Of a stretch of DNA of 38,062 nucleotides, positions 8,901 to 17,097 are shown in pieces. A model generated the notes under the pieces. That model made no database searches. It worked only from the letters and a program-made list of their open reading frames with translations, and was not told where the DNA came from. This DNA is from an uncultured bacterium (GTDB lineage Bacteria > Myxococcota_A > Bradymonadia > UBA7976 > VGTA01): positions 1-38,062 of the forward strand of contig CALSSE010000030.1 in NCBI GenBank assembly GCA_943788935.1, read 5' to 3'. Positions within the stretch are counted from its first letter, which is position 1; every line of letters begins with the position of its first letter. The position numbers were made by a program, and so were the translations under genes.

Positions 8901-11460
8901 AGACGCCCGGAAATTGATCTCTGAAGTCAGATAAGGGGTCGGTTTCATAGCCCTCGGGGGTGAGGTCATCGGGATTATATAGGTAGCGAGCATTGTAGAA
9001 AGAATCACGTTTACTTGGAGCCTCTCCCATAACTCGTCGGCTTAAGAGCTGATAACTTCTCCATCGCATAGACATGACTAGCTGAATTTGCCCACTCTGA
9101 GAGAAATAGGCGAGATTCTCATCGATCACTTTAATCAATTCTGAGCTACGATCTGCCTCATCGATCCCATCCAATATGATCCAGACCTTACGAGTGATCT
9201 TATCTCGCATATGCCTCAAATGAGAGGCGCGTGCATAGAACGGCTTAATGGGGTCAGGGGTGAGGACCTCTCTGCTCAATCGGTCTAAGAGCTCAGGTAA
9301 ATGGTCATAGTGTTGCTCCATATAGGTGCGACGACCGATTAAGTCACACAAGAGTGCTTCTGCAGAGAGTTCAGATGGTCCTTGGTAATCTCCCTTCCCA
9401 TGGAGATAAACGATGATATCACCATTGTAGTTATGAAGACTCTGTCGAGGGTTAATGGGATCATTTTGGGCGCGATTACGAATACGTTGAATGAGCTCAT
9501 TTACCCATTGGGCTATGAGTGATGTCTTACCCGAGCCCTCTCCACCGCTCACCAATAAAGTCTTTTTACCGCTCTTGATACAGGCGTCAAAGACCTCATC
9601 TACCCCTTCGCGTGTTACGTAGGATTCGGGCATCCACAGGTTGTTTCTTAGAAACCTTAAGCGATCTTGAGCATGAGCGATCGACCAACCAGAGACGCTC
9701 CATGCAAACATCTCATCATCGAACTCTTCGGGAGAATTGAGGCGACGACGCACTTGTCTTTGATTGAGCGCTCCCTTGATGGGGTCCAGCTCATCGGGGT
9801 TTTGAGGATCGTAGTGATCACCGTAAAAGTTAGTTTTTCTTAATTCGGGCTGAGCGAGGTTTTGGTTGAGCTGCCGACTAGTGGCGAGAGTGTTATAGGC
9901 TCTCTCTTTCGCTCGTGGTGTCGTGGGGACATCGATGGGTGCCCATAACCGAGGGTCCTCAGTGAGGCTTAGGTCAAGCATCTTTGGCTCTTGATCTTCT
10001 TCGCTGTAGCCATCGGTATGCTGAGGAGTCATTTGTGGTGAGTACATTTGCTCTGACTGAGGAAGAGCAAAACCAGTTGGAGTGGCATTGGGTGCTGATG
10101 GAGGGGCGTTCATCCCCCCGAAACCACTGAAAGGTGGCGCTTGTTGTGGAGGGGCCGAATTAAATCCTGATGGTAAGTTCAGGCCAGGCCCATTGCTCAT
10201 CCCTTGATTAGGAGAGCTGTTCGCCACTGCTCCTCTACCGGAGAAGTTCGTTGCAGCATTTCCTCCAAAAGGTCCTCCTCCGGGATGAGCAGGAGAGGGG
10301 GGAGCACCAAAGTTTGATCCGAAGGGGGTGGACTGAGCAGGGAAACCTTGTGGCGGAGCAGAGGGTGGAGACATGCCTACAGGAGCGGTTAGGCCTCCTT
10401 GGGGTAGGTTCTGTGCCATTGAGGTAAGATTTAATGCCCCTGTTTGTTGTCTAGCGTTAGGCTGAGTAGTTGGCGCGCTATTTTGCCCTCCAAATTGCCC
10501 TCCACTACTAGGAGTAGAGTTGGCGAGGGATGATAGACCTACCGTAGTATTTGATAACTCTTGACGAATTTGTCCCCTAGCGGTCAATGATCTCCCTGAT
10601 AGATCAGAATTTACGGGTGCTGTGGGGGGAAGCGGTCGCGATAAAGGGGTCGTTGGTGCCCCAAAGGCGTTGGGAGGAGCACCAAAAGGACTAGGCGGAG
10701 CGCTCGGTGGAGCGCCAAATGACCCGGGTGGAGTGCTTGGCGTAGCGCCAAAGGGTCCGGGAGGGGCACTCGGTGGAGCGCCAAAACCAGCTGGAGGTGA
10801 ACTAGGTGCACCAAAGGGACCAGGAGGAGCGCTCGGTGGCGCACCAAACGATCCGGGCGGAGCGCTTGGTGGAGCCCCAAAGCCAGCTGGAGGAGAGCTA
10901 GGAGCGCCGCTGAAAGGTCTTGGTGGAGCGCTCGGAGGAGCTCCAAAGCCTCCGGGGGAAGAGCTAAGAGAGGGAGTCGGTGAAGAGATCCCACTGAAGG
11001 GTTTTGTGGGTTGTGCAGCGAGATGAGAGGGACTAGGAGTCGTTGGAGTCCCTTGTTGACGCCGTTGATCTTGCGGCGCGCCAAAGCCTCCTTGCGGCGC
11101 ACCAAAGCCTCCTTGCGGCGCACCAAAGCCTCCTTGCGGCGCACCAAAGCCTCCTTGCGGCGCACCAAAGCCTCCTTGCGGCGCACCAAAGCCTCCTTGC
11201 GGCGCACCAAAGCCTCCTTGCGGCGCACCAAAGCCTCCTTGTTGCGCACCAAAGTTCCCTTGCGGCGCACCAAAGCCCCCAGAGACAGGCGCTGGCGCAC
11301 CGCTGTTACGATCGGCAGCTCGTTGAGCTGCTTGCGCTAAATATTGATCTCTCTGCTCGGTGGGGAAAGGACCGGTTGGTACCGATTCTCCAGGGGTATT
11401 AGACTTCCCCCGTGGCTTTCCACCGCTATTGCCTCTATGAGATTGATCATCTTGTGCCAT
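5989..11460 (-). CDS. Giant NACHT/STAND-type NTPase with FG-rich disordered N-terminus and C-terminal TPRs
   Basis: The product is about 1823 residues. Residues 1-~500 are low-complexity Gly/Pro/Ala/Gln/Ser with about 24 FG dipeptides in GFGAPQG and APPSAPPGPFGA repeats. An NTPase core follows: Walker A GGEGSGKTS near residue ~635 and Walker B VWIILDGIDEAD near ~760, which matches the NACHT/STAND pattern of hydrophobics then DGxDE. A helical region follows, then a long TPR array from ~1175 to ~1740 (repeats such as GDIHQALDHYDKALDAFQQSLE). There is no signal peptide or membrane helix. The ATG at 11460 is preferred over the one at 11475 because GGAAGG lies 7 bases before it. STAND proteins use nucleotide-driven oligomerisation in signalling or defence. 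No catalytic effector domain is recognisable, so the output is unknown. The DTW gene follows directly. Confidence 0.82.
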   Translation of the reverse strand: MAQDDQSHRGNSGGKPRGKSNTPGESVPTGPFPTEQRDQYLAQAAQRAADRNSGAPAPVSGGFGAPQGNFGAQQGGFGAPQGGFGAPQGGFGAPQGGFGAPQGGFGAPQGGFGAPQGGFGAPQGGFGAPQDQRRQQGTPTTPSPSHLAAQPTKPFSGISSPTPSLSSSPGGFGAPPSAPPRPFSGAPSSPPAGFGAPPSAPPGSFGAPPSAPPGPFGAPSSPPAGFGAPPSAPPGPFGATPSTPPGSFGAPPSAPPSPFGAPPNAFGAPTTPLSRPLPPTAPVNSDLSGRSLTARGQIRQELSNTTVGLSSLANSTPSSGGQFGGQNSAPTTQPNARQQTGALNLTSMAQNLPQGGLTAPVGMSPPSAPPQGFPAQSTPFGSNFGAPPSPAHPGGGPFGGNAATNFSGRGAVANSSPNQGMSNGPGLNLPSGFNSAPPQQAPPFSGFGGMNAPPSAPNATPTGFALPQSEQMYSPQMTPQHTDGYSEEDQEPKMLDLSLTEDPRLWAPIDVPTTPRAKERAYNTLATSRQLNQNLAQPELRKTNFYGDHYDPQNPDELDPIKGALNQRQVRRRLNSPEEFDDEMFAWSVSGWSIAHAQDRLRFLRNNLWMPESYVTREGVDEVFDACIKSGKKTLLVSGGEGSGKTSLIAQWVNELIQRIRNRAQNDPINPRQSLHNYNGDIIVYLHGKGDYQGPSELSAEALLCDLIGRRTYMEQHYDHLPELLDRLSREVLTPDPIKPFYARASHLRHMRDKITRKVWIILDGIDEADRSSELIKVIDENLAYFSQSGQIQLVMSMRWRSYQLLSRRVMGEAPSKRDSFYNARYLYNPDDLTPEGYETDPLSDFRDQFPGVFIRPLRPEELKNAYQVRQRHRPARACTMSFERLQSPLDELLRTPQLLNLYHDVFKGREHAPTKLNQPAIYDAYIRGLGRHFPNAVNWVHKIASLMYEAHSTMIEPEATDGGRPIPLDKLANNTGCLDPIFRPNEEGEGVSLIGYTFAIPGLYEHLIYLHLKNQIAPRPLPNGDDMRYWATQVIDPMGTELGSLLDAVTLIAIELVNQGEEGPLLPLIEVPHRQVRNHILVNIFRRLGIKNQGTEQGRKTIKRFMEVWSDHSLQSGLESALLEPVADALRQLTEAGVHESAALMATHTDRVIQSLIKAEPDEPTYRKFLSQFMRVRGTIDQLSGRIPDAIQNLEKALESEQKLAKDEPSVRHLKQLSESLGKIGLLHQEVGDMDQALVCFKYTTLIDETLANELPNLNHMLSFIESLNRLGILHQELEDYESALEDFQTAVSVGKRALKSKTSNRVREMVSQSLQREGAIFQHLEEFDYAVGCFRESIHMEEDIVKADPSVERLRMLCMTLNYLGSLYRVHEDFEHAFKIFKRSMSIFDTLQKDEDRFECKDEISDTYNQVGELHGDLGELEEALSYFEKVLDLHRITVKHDPSPDYRKDLSAALVKVGDIHQALDHYDKALDAFQQSLEVSRALMEQHPNIQHRRNWVFTLTRIAEIYKVFGQLEESAHLFERAQHTYQNLIIEVPTVLHRKELSLTLGHLGDLHTHFRRVESALDCFQRALTLNEEILQEEPYLDHQRDLSILYLKVGDIHQEMSRANQAIESFQKALELQRELVELDPIPLHRRELYLTLSRIGEMYHAFHQYESGLASYHAAMEINQELIEEMATGNRRHEQAVLNIKAGDVYRDGKRYEEGLEHYHFALSLYEELIDEAPIPLHHRGRQIAFSRINALRLDQQRLTGIPATPELLQEYYGHQEEQALDGQRSDPNFMRERSFEGLTPIGSAGGQGLQSALRAPSMQHLNHDGDGYQ
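10663..10965 (-). repeat. Degenerate Pro-rich FG-repeat region of the STAND gene
   Basis: An imperfect repeat of about 33 bp encodes variants of GxFGAPPSAPP. The third positions vary while the amino acids are kept, unlike the near-identical 21-bp array nearby. This suggests an older array held by selection on the protein sequence. Confidence 0.75.
11071..11280 (-). repeat. 21-bp coding minisatellite (GFGAPQG), 10 units
   Basis: Ten tandem 21-bp units lie inside the STAND gene. Eight of them (11071-11238) are essentially identical, and the two farthest upstream in the gene (11239-11280) are degenerate. Each unit encodes GGFGAPQ or a variant such as GNFGAQQ. All units keep the frame, so copy-number change by slippage would lengthen or shorten the disordered N-terminus without breaking the gene. 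Confidence 0.95.
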
Positions 11461-11609
11461 GTCGCCGCCTTCCATGGATGCTCTAAATAAACCGAGCCAT
11501 CATACATGTCGTTGAGCTAATTGGCTAGTCACTTAAGACTGATTCCCGACTCTATTATGACCTCTGCCAGCCCTCATCTTATCATGACTTAAGTCAGCCC
11601 AAAGAGAGG

Positions 11610-12227
11610 TTATGTGGGTAGTCGGTCAAGATCAGCAGTAAGAGCCCCTTCGACAACGTCAGGATCAAACTGAACCCCCGCACATCTTGAGAGCTCTTCT
11701 ACAGCGAATTCATGAGTGAGGGCCTTGCGATATACTCGGTCAGATGTCATCGCGTCATAGCTATCAGCGACCGCGATCACTCGAGCCTCGATAGGGATCT
11801 CTTCACCACTTAAGCCGAAGGGGTAACCTTGTCCATCAAATCGCTCATGGTGATAAAGTACTGCTGGAATGAGATCTAACAACTTAGGTGAAGACTGAAT
11901 GAGGCTCGCTCCTAATTCGGGATGTTTCATGATATCCTTGAACTCATCCTCACTCAACTTGCTCGGTTTACAAAGCGCTGACAATGATACGCCTGACTTT
12001 CCAATATCATGAAGCATGCCCCCTAAAGTGACCCGTTCGATCATTTCAGGATCGAGGGAGAGCTCTTCAGCGATTCTACCGGCGATAACCCCTACCCTAT
12101 AACTGTGGCGTGCAGTATAGGGCTCTATCGTCGCGAGCTCGGAGAGAGCGCTTTGGATTTGCTCTTCCTTACTAGACGTAGGATTAAGATGTTGGCGGAC
12201 AGCGCCGATGTAAGATAAGTCATACAT
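11610..12227 (-). CDS. Stand-alone HD-GYP domain phosphohydrolase
   Basis: The 205-residue protein is almost entirely one HD-GYP domain. The visible signature residues are H in ARHSYRVG, the HD pair in MLHDIGK, and the diagnostic HHERFDGQGYP segment followed by EARVIAVADSYDAMTSDRVYR. HD-GYP proteins usually hydrolyse cyclic di-GMP (some hydrolyse cGAMP or other dinucleotides) with a bi- or trinuclear metal centre. There is no receiver, GAF or PAS sensor; only ~35 residues precede the core, so input must come from partners or expression level. GGTAAG lies shortly upstream of the ATG. It is upstream of, and in the same direction as, the STAND gene across a 150-bp gap, and divergent from the SctV-like gene. 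Phosphodiesterase activity is inferred from intact motifs. Confidence 0.9.
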   Translation of the reverse strand: MYDLSYIGAVRQHLNPTSSKEEQIQSALSELATIEPYTARHSYRVGVIAGRIAEELSLDPEMIERVTLGGMLHDIGKSGVSLSALCKPSKLSEDEFKDIMKHPELGASLIQSSPKLLDLIPAVLYHHERFDGQGYPFGLSGEEIPIEARVIAVADSYDAMTSDRVYRKALTHEFAVEELSRCAGVQFDPDVVEGALTADLDRLPT

Positions 12228-12382
12228 AGTCTTACCTATACATAGTATGAGTTAAGCACTCAAGTAAAATAGGCTGTGTGCGTGTGAGAATTTATTGTCT
12301 ATGTCTCTCAATCACGCTTAAGTATTAGTGCTCTCATTTCTGTAGGTCATTACCCTGTGAGTACCTATTTATCGCTAGAGAG

Positions 12383-14440
12383 ATGGATAATCACTCTATG
12401 AATTCACCCTTAAAACGAATGGCTATGGCCACTATTGGGGCTGGTTTAAGTTTTACTTTTGTGATCTTGATTAGCCCTTTGCCTCGCTGGATTTTAGACT
12501 CCTTAGTGATGTGTCAGTGGTTATTGAGTGTTCATCTCTTAATTTATGTGTGGTTAAAACCTAGGGTTGATCATCTAGAAGATCTCCCTAAGTGGTTGAT
12601 CGGCTTTACGGTCACTCGCTTATGTATCAACGTGGTCACTACCCGCTCGATCTTGAGTCATGCTACAGGAGGAGGAGTGATTGATCGGGCCGGAGATCTC
12701 ATGATGGGTGACCGCTGGCTCGTAGGCTTGGTCTTCTTTTTTGGTCTGTTGAGTGTTCAGTATGTGGTGATCGCCAAGGGACTAGAACGGATCGCCCAGC
12801 TCACCGCTCGCTTTACCTTGGAGTCTATCCCTGGAGCTCAGCAAGCCATCTCTCTTGAGCGTGATCAGGGTCATCTTCATCCAGAGATCGCTCGACATTT
12901 ACGAGAGGAACTAGCGGACCAATCTAGACGAGCGAGCGCCATAGAAGGTGTTCTAAAGTTTGTCAAAGGAGAGCAGATCGCCTCATTCTTGTTGGTCACC
13001 ATTAATGGCGTGGGAGGAGCGAGTGTAGGGATATTTCATGAGGCGCTCACTCACGAAGAGGCGATTGGGCTTTATGGTAAATTAGCCATTGGTGATGGCT
13101 TACTTGCTCAGTTACCGGCGTTATATAGTTCTTTAGCGACCACTCTCTATATTACTTACTTACTCTCCTCCGCCCAGAGTCGATCGACACTTAAGAGAAG
13201 AGATGAACGTGAAGACCAATCAGACCGCTCAACCCTCTTCTTTACACTCTCGAGTGCTAGTATAGGTCTGCTCTTGATCTCTCTTCTTCCTCTGTGGGAG
13301 CGAGGTTCACAATGGGTGATGATCACTCTCTCATTGAGCTCGGTGATCGGCCTCTACTTTTATAACTCTCTCCCCTCATTCTCCTCCTGGTGGACAGTGA
13401 AGGCTAATGATCAACACGGTGTATCTCTTCAGGGGGAGCGACTGAGCGACCTCCTTGTTGATGACAGCTCATTGGTGATTGAAGTGTCACCAAGGTTAAT
13501 CGACTTACTCGGTGGGGAGAGAGAGCTCCTTAATGAATTACAGCATCGACGTCAGCGTTTAGGTCTCCCTGCGCGTCAATGTAGGATAATCTCCTCTTTG
13601 AGGGCACTAGAATCGAGAGAGGTTACCTTATATATTTCGGGTCAACAGGTGGCCTCAGAGCGACTGATCGCGGGGATGACTTGGAGTCCGTATGATCATC
13701 AGCCTCATCAAGGGCCTCTGCATCCTATCACAGGGATCGAAGGGACATGGAGAGAGGTGAAGAGCCTCCCTCCAACCCTCGCCGAGCTGAGTCAACGAGA
13801 ATGGATCACACAGTGGATATTATTACATTGGAGATCTTCAGTCAGTTACTCTTGGATGGTCACCGAGGTGTGGGCTTGGTTAAGATCAGGAAGCCCTACC
13901 CTTAAGGCTGAAGCGCTCAACAGCGACCTCTCTGTGGTGAGGATTACTGATATATTCCGTAAACTCAGCGCAGAGGGATGTGCTCTCACCGATGTTGACC
14001 GGTTTTTGGAGAGCTTAGCGAGAGCCTATTGTCAAAGAGCTGAAGATGGTCAGAGGATCGCAGGCGATCTCCCCACTCAGTCGCTGATTGAAGGCATCCG
14101 ACTTGGACTAGGATTGACGGCCCTCTTAGGAGGAGAGGTGAGTCATCATATCGCGGTGATATATGTAGAGCTAGAGCCTACAACGAATGATCGGTCGCTC
14201 TCTCATAGAGATCAGGGTTTCGTGCTTAAAGAGCGCTTACGAGAGGCCTGTCGTTTAATCAGCCAAACAGAAGAGCAGTGGCGTTATTATGAAGGAACTT
14301 TGGCGATAATGATCGAGGGCCCTTATCGGATGGCTTTAAGAGATACAATAAGCGTCTCGCGTCCAGGATTTAGAGTACTCAGCCCACAAGAGGTACCTCC
14401 TCATGTAAACATTGAGACCTTATTGATCATCACTTGCTGA
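12383..14440 (+). CDS. Orphan FlhA/SctV-family type III export-gate homologue
   Basis: The 685-residue protein aligns by motif with FlhA/SctV (FHIPEP family), the export gate of flagellar and injectisome type III systems. N-terminal membrane helices surround TRLCINVVTTRSIL, which corresponds to the family RLALNVATTR block. Next come VVIAKGLERIAQLTARFTLESIPGAQQAI (the FHIPEP region), KFVKGEQIAS and IGDGLLAQLPAL. A cytosolic part of ~340 residues follows, including a recognisable segment around residues 385-430. Length matches the family. The acidic residue of FlhA's MDGASKF segment appears as Glu (AIEGVLKF), and KGD is KGE, so it is a divergent member. No other export gene lies in the window. 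The start is not well fixed; ATG codons exist at 12383 and 12398. It overlaps the convergent permease gene by 11 bp. Confidence 0.82.
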   Translation: MDNHSMNSPLKRMAMATIGAGLSFTFVILISPLPRWILDSLVMCQWLLSVHLLIYVWLKPRVDHLEDLPKWLIGFTVTRLCINVVTTRSILSHATGGGVIDRAGDLMMGDRWLVGLVFFFGLLSVQYVVIAKGLERIAQLTARFTLESIPGAQQAISLERDQGHLHPEIARHLREELADQSRRASAIEGVLKFVKGEQIASFLLVTINGVGGASVGIFHEALTHEEAIGLYGKLAIGDGLLAQLPALYSSLATTLYITYLLSSAQSRSTLKRRDEREDQSDRSTLFFTLSSASIGLLLISLLPLWERGSQWVMITLSLSSVIGLYFYNSLPSFSSWWTVKANDQHGVSLQGERLSDLLVDDSSLVIEVSPRLIDLLGGERELLNELQHRRQRLGLPARQCRIISSLRALESREVTLYISGQQVASERLIAGMTWSPYDHQPHQGPLHPITGIEGTWREVKSLPPTLAELSQREWITQWILLHWRSSVSYSWMVTEVWAWLRSGSPTLKAEALNSDLSVVRITDIFRKLSAEGCALTDVDRFLESLARAYCQRAEDGQRIAGDLPTQSLIEGIRLGLGLTALLGGEVSHHIAVIYVELEPTTNDRSLSHRDQGFVLKERLREACRLISQTEEQWRYYEGTLAIMIEGPYRMALRDTISVSRPGFRVLSPQEVPPHVNIETLLIITC

Positions 14441-17072
14441 GTCTAAGCCACTTGGTCATTGTCGATGAAGAAGAGACAAGAGGGGGAAGAAGTGCGGCGG
14501 TGAGGGCCCATGGAGCGAAGGCAGACCAAGAATAACCTTTGGGTATATTGAGCGCTGTACACCCCAACCAAGCGGTCGAATATACGCCACAGGTTACGGT
14601 GAGCGCTGCGCATAGTCCGAGGATGACTAACTCCAAATTGACCCATCGCCAAGCTCTGTTTTGGCCGACTCCTAAAGCGGATAATAATTCAACGCTAGCG
14701 CGACGACGAATATAGTCTCGACGAAGGATATGGATCAGTAGTAAGAGTCCTGCGATGACGCTGACCAGCGATGTCCATCGCAACGCGCTGCTCAAGGTCA
14801 TAATTAAGGCTCGTCCTTCATTGAGGATTGGTCTCAGATCTATAAGACTTACATTAGTGGCACTTTGGTATAATGACCTCGAGAGCGCTTCGAACTGTAC
14901 ATCCTTCGAGAGCTTAGAGGCGCTGATATAAGTTAATGGTGCTCCAGAGAGAGGTCCGGGGGGGAGGATGAAAATAAAATTGGGTGCAAAACTTAGCCAA
15001 TTGACTGAGCGGAGGCTGCTCACTTTAAAGGTGAGTTCTCGACCTTGAATATCAAAAGTGAGCTCATCGCCAAGCTCTAGCCCAATTCTCTGAGCGAATC
15101 TAGTCTCTACGCTGAGAGAGTTTGAAGTCGAAGATTGAGCCTCTTCAGGGCTCCACCATTGTCCACTTGTGAGGGTCTCTGTGTCACTGAGAGCTATTTG
15201 AGTGGTTAGATTAAATTCGCGAGTGAGCGACCTCCTCCTCAGACGTGTGGCAGGCGATTCATCACTCATCTGCTTGGCGCTGACCGTCTCTCCATTGATC
15301 GCTGAGATTCGAGCCCTAATCAGCGGACGGAGCGGTGGAGGTTGTAGGCCAATAGACTCAAACCCCTTGGCGATGAGTTGTTTTTGATCTTCTTGGATAT
15401 CGATTAAAAAGACATGAGGAGCGCTCTCATCATCGACTCTCATCGCTGAAACCAAGCTCGCGCTGATCAATTCTAAACCTCCCATGAACGAGAAGCTCAA
15501 CCCAAGACTAAATAGAGTGATCTTTAACCGGTGACGATGACCGAGGAGCTGCTTGAGAGAGAAGAGTAAGCTAGGAGGCCATCGATACCCACTCATGAGC
15601 TTCAACCCGACAGCGATCAAAGTTGTTAGGAGTGAGCTTAAGCAGAGGAAGCCTACGCCTAACAACAGTAATGCGATAGCAAACCCTAGAGCGAGAGAGA
15701 GACTCCCAGAGCGATAATAGAGATATTGAGTGACTAAAAGTCCTGTGAAGAGAATAAACATGATCCACTCTAACAGACTCACCTTAAGCCCATGGAGTCT
15801 CCCGCTCCATAGCGCTTGTGCATTCAAGCGACCTAATCCTCGCTGAGCGATGATATTGACGATCAGTCCCATTAATAAAGCGATAGATATCGCCTCAATG
15901 GCGCTAGATGGTTCAAAGTAAGTATCTACACGTACACCTGTAATCTCGGTGAGCAGAGGGGTGATGAGAGAGGTGAGTCCTTGGGAGATCAATAAGCCGA
16001 GGAGACCTCCCAATAGACCGAGTGATAAAATCAAAGCAGTATAGGAGCTCTTGATTACTTTTCCTCTTACACCGAGTGATCGGGCGGTGGCGATATGTGG
16101 AAGGTGATCATGAATGACCCCCCATACACCAGCGCTGAAAGCAAATAGACTGAGTACAAGGGTGACCAACGCGACCATACTGAAGAAGAGACCTACTCGC
16201 TCTATGAGGGTGGCGATGTTCTGTTGACCTGATGCGAAATCCTGAACTTGAATATGATCAGGAGAGCCCTCTTTGATCTTTTGTAGGAGATGTGGAAAAC
16301 CTTGAGGAGAGGCTTCTCTCGTATCAGAGGTTGAATTGGCGAATAAAATCTTATGTTTGACACGGCTGCCTGGGCGAATTAAGCCGAGTGAATCTAATCG
16401 GGCTTCATTAATCATAACTCGGGGAGCGAAAGAGAGCGCGCCCGCAAAGCCACCATCTGACTCAAGCTCTATCACCCCAGCTACTCGGAAGTGAATACCT
16501 CCAATAAGTAAGCTGAGAGGGGTCTCGCTGAGAACTTGTGAAGGGCGTTGTTTAATCGAATCTAACGCCGGCTTTAGCTGACTCTCCCAGAGGCTTTTGG
16601 CGACCCATACACCATCATCAGGGAGCTCTTTACCACTCATTGAGCGCCCTGGAGCGAGATTTCCCTCAACGTTAATCTTCTGAATAGAGAGCTGTCCTCT
16701 CAGCGGGTAAAGATCACTGACCACTTTCAATGCGCTGAGTCGCGGAGGCTGAGTATGAATGCGGCCAAGTGTCACTTGAGTCATGGTTGCTAGCTCTGTG
16801 ACATCAGCCAATCGTCCTCGCTCAGCGAGCTCTTGACGAGTGTGAGCACTCCAATCATCGTCTAGAGGTCTCCAAGAGCTGATCACCATATCAGCGCCAA
16901 GGAGGTCTCTTGAGGTTTTGGAGATACTTAACTGAGCGCTGTTGATCACTCCTTGAATGGTCAAGAGTGCGCAGACCCCTAGAGTCATGCTCATCAGCAA
17001 AGATAGATAACTCTTCCATTGCGGGATGAATAGCCGCCTACAGATGGTGAGCGCTTCATGATATGTACTCAT
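14430..17072 (-). CDS. ybbP: YbbP-like ABC transporter permease (two FtsX domains)
   Basis: The 880-residue protein has an N-terminal membrane anchor (SYLSLLMSMTLGVCALLTIQG) and a large periplasmic-type domain that begins LLGADMVISSWRPL, very like E. coli YbbP. Clusters of four or more helices lie at ~290-420 and ~430-540, and a second FtsX-like set lies near 770-870. This duplicated layout marks the type VII (MacB/LolC-like) ABC superfamily, which moves substrates within or out of the membrane or drives periplasmic partners by mechanotransmission, without a channel. AAGGA lies 9 bases upstream of the ATG. It is 25 bp downstream of the matching ATPase gene and after a TesA-like gene, the same order as in E. 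coli. The substrate is unknown. Confidence 0.87.
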   Translation of the reverse strand: MSTYHEALTICRRLFIPQWKSYLSLLMSMTLGVCALLTIQGVINSAQLSISKTSRDLLGADMVISSWRPLDDDWSAHTRQELAERGRLADVTELATMTQVTLGRIHTQPPRLSALKVVSDLYPLRGQLSIQKINVEGNLAPGRSMSGKELPDDGVWVAKSLWESQLKPALDSIKQRPSQVLSETPLSLLIGGIHFRVAGVIELESDGGFAGALSFAPRVMINEARLDSLGLIRPGSRVKHKILFANSTSDTREASPQGFPHLLQKIKEGSPDHIQVQDFASGQQNIATLIERVGLFFSMVALVTLVLSLFAFSAGVWGVIHDHLPHIATARSLGVRGKVIKSSYTALILSLGLLGGLLGLLISQGLTSLITPLLTEITGVRVDTYFEPSSAIEAISIALLMGLIVNIIAQRGLGRLNAQALWSGRLHGLKVSLLEWIMFILFTGLLVTQYLYYRSGSLSLALGFAIALLLLGVGFLCLSSLLTTLIAVGLKLMSGYRWPPSLLFSLKQLLGHRHRLKITLFSLGLSFSFMGGLELISASLVSAMRVDDESAPHVFLIDIQEDQKQLIAKGFESIGLQPPPLRPLIRARISAINGETVSAKQMSDESPATRLRRRSLTREFNLTTQIALSDTETLTSGQWWSPEEAQSSTSNSLSVETRFAQRIGLELGDELTFDIQGRELTFKVSSLRSVNWLSFAPNFIFILPPGPLSGAPLTYISASKLSKDVQFEALSRSLYQSATNVSLIDLRPILNEGRALIMTLSSALRWTSLVSVIAGLLLLIHILRRDYIRRRASVELLSALGVGQNRAWRWVNLELVILGLCAALTVTCGVYSTAWLGCTALNIPKGYSWSAFAPWALTAALLPPLVSSSSTMTKWLRLSK

Positions 17073-17097
17073 GCGCTAGGTTCCTTAATCTCGTTGA

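Noticed and set aside
10611..11402. Several repetitive frames on both strands over the FG region
   Set aside because: They arise because the 21-bp and Pro-rich repeats are open in several frames; only the STAND frame extends into a recognisable enzyme.
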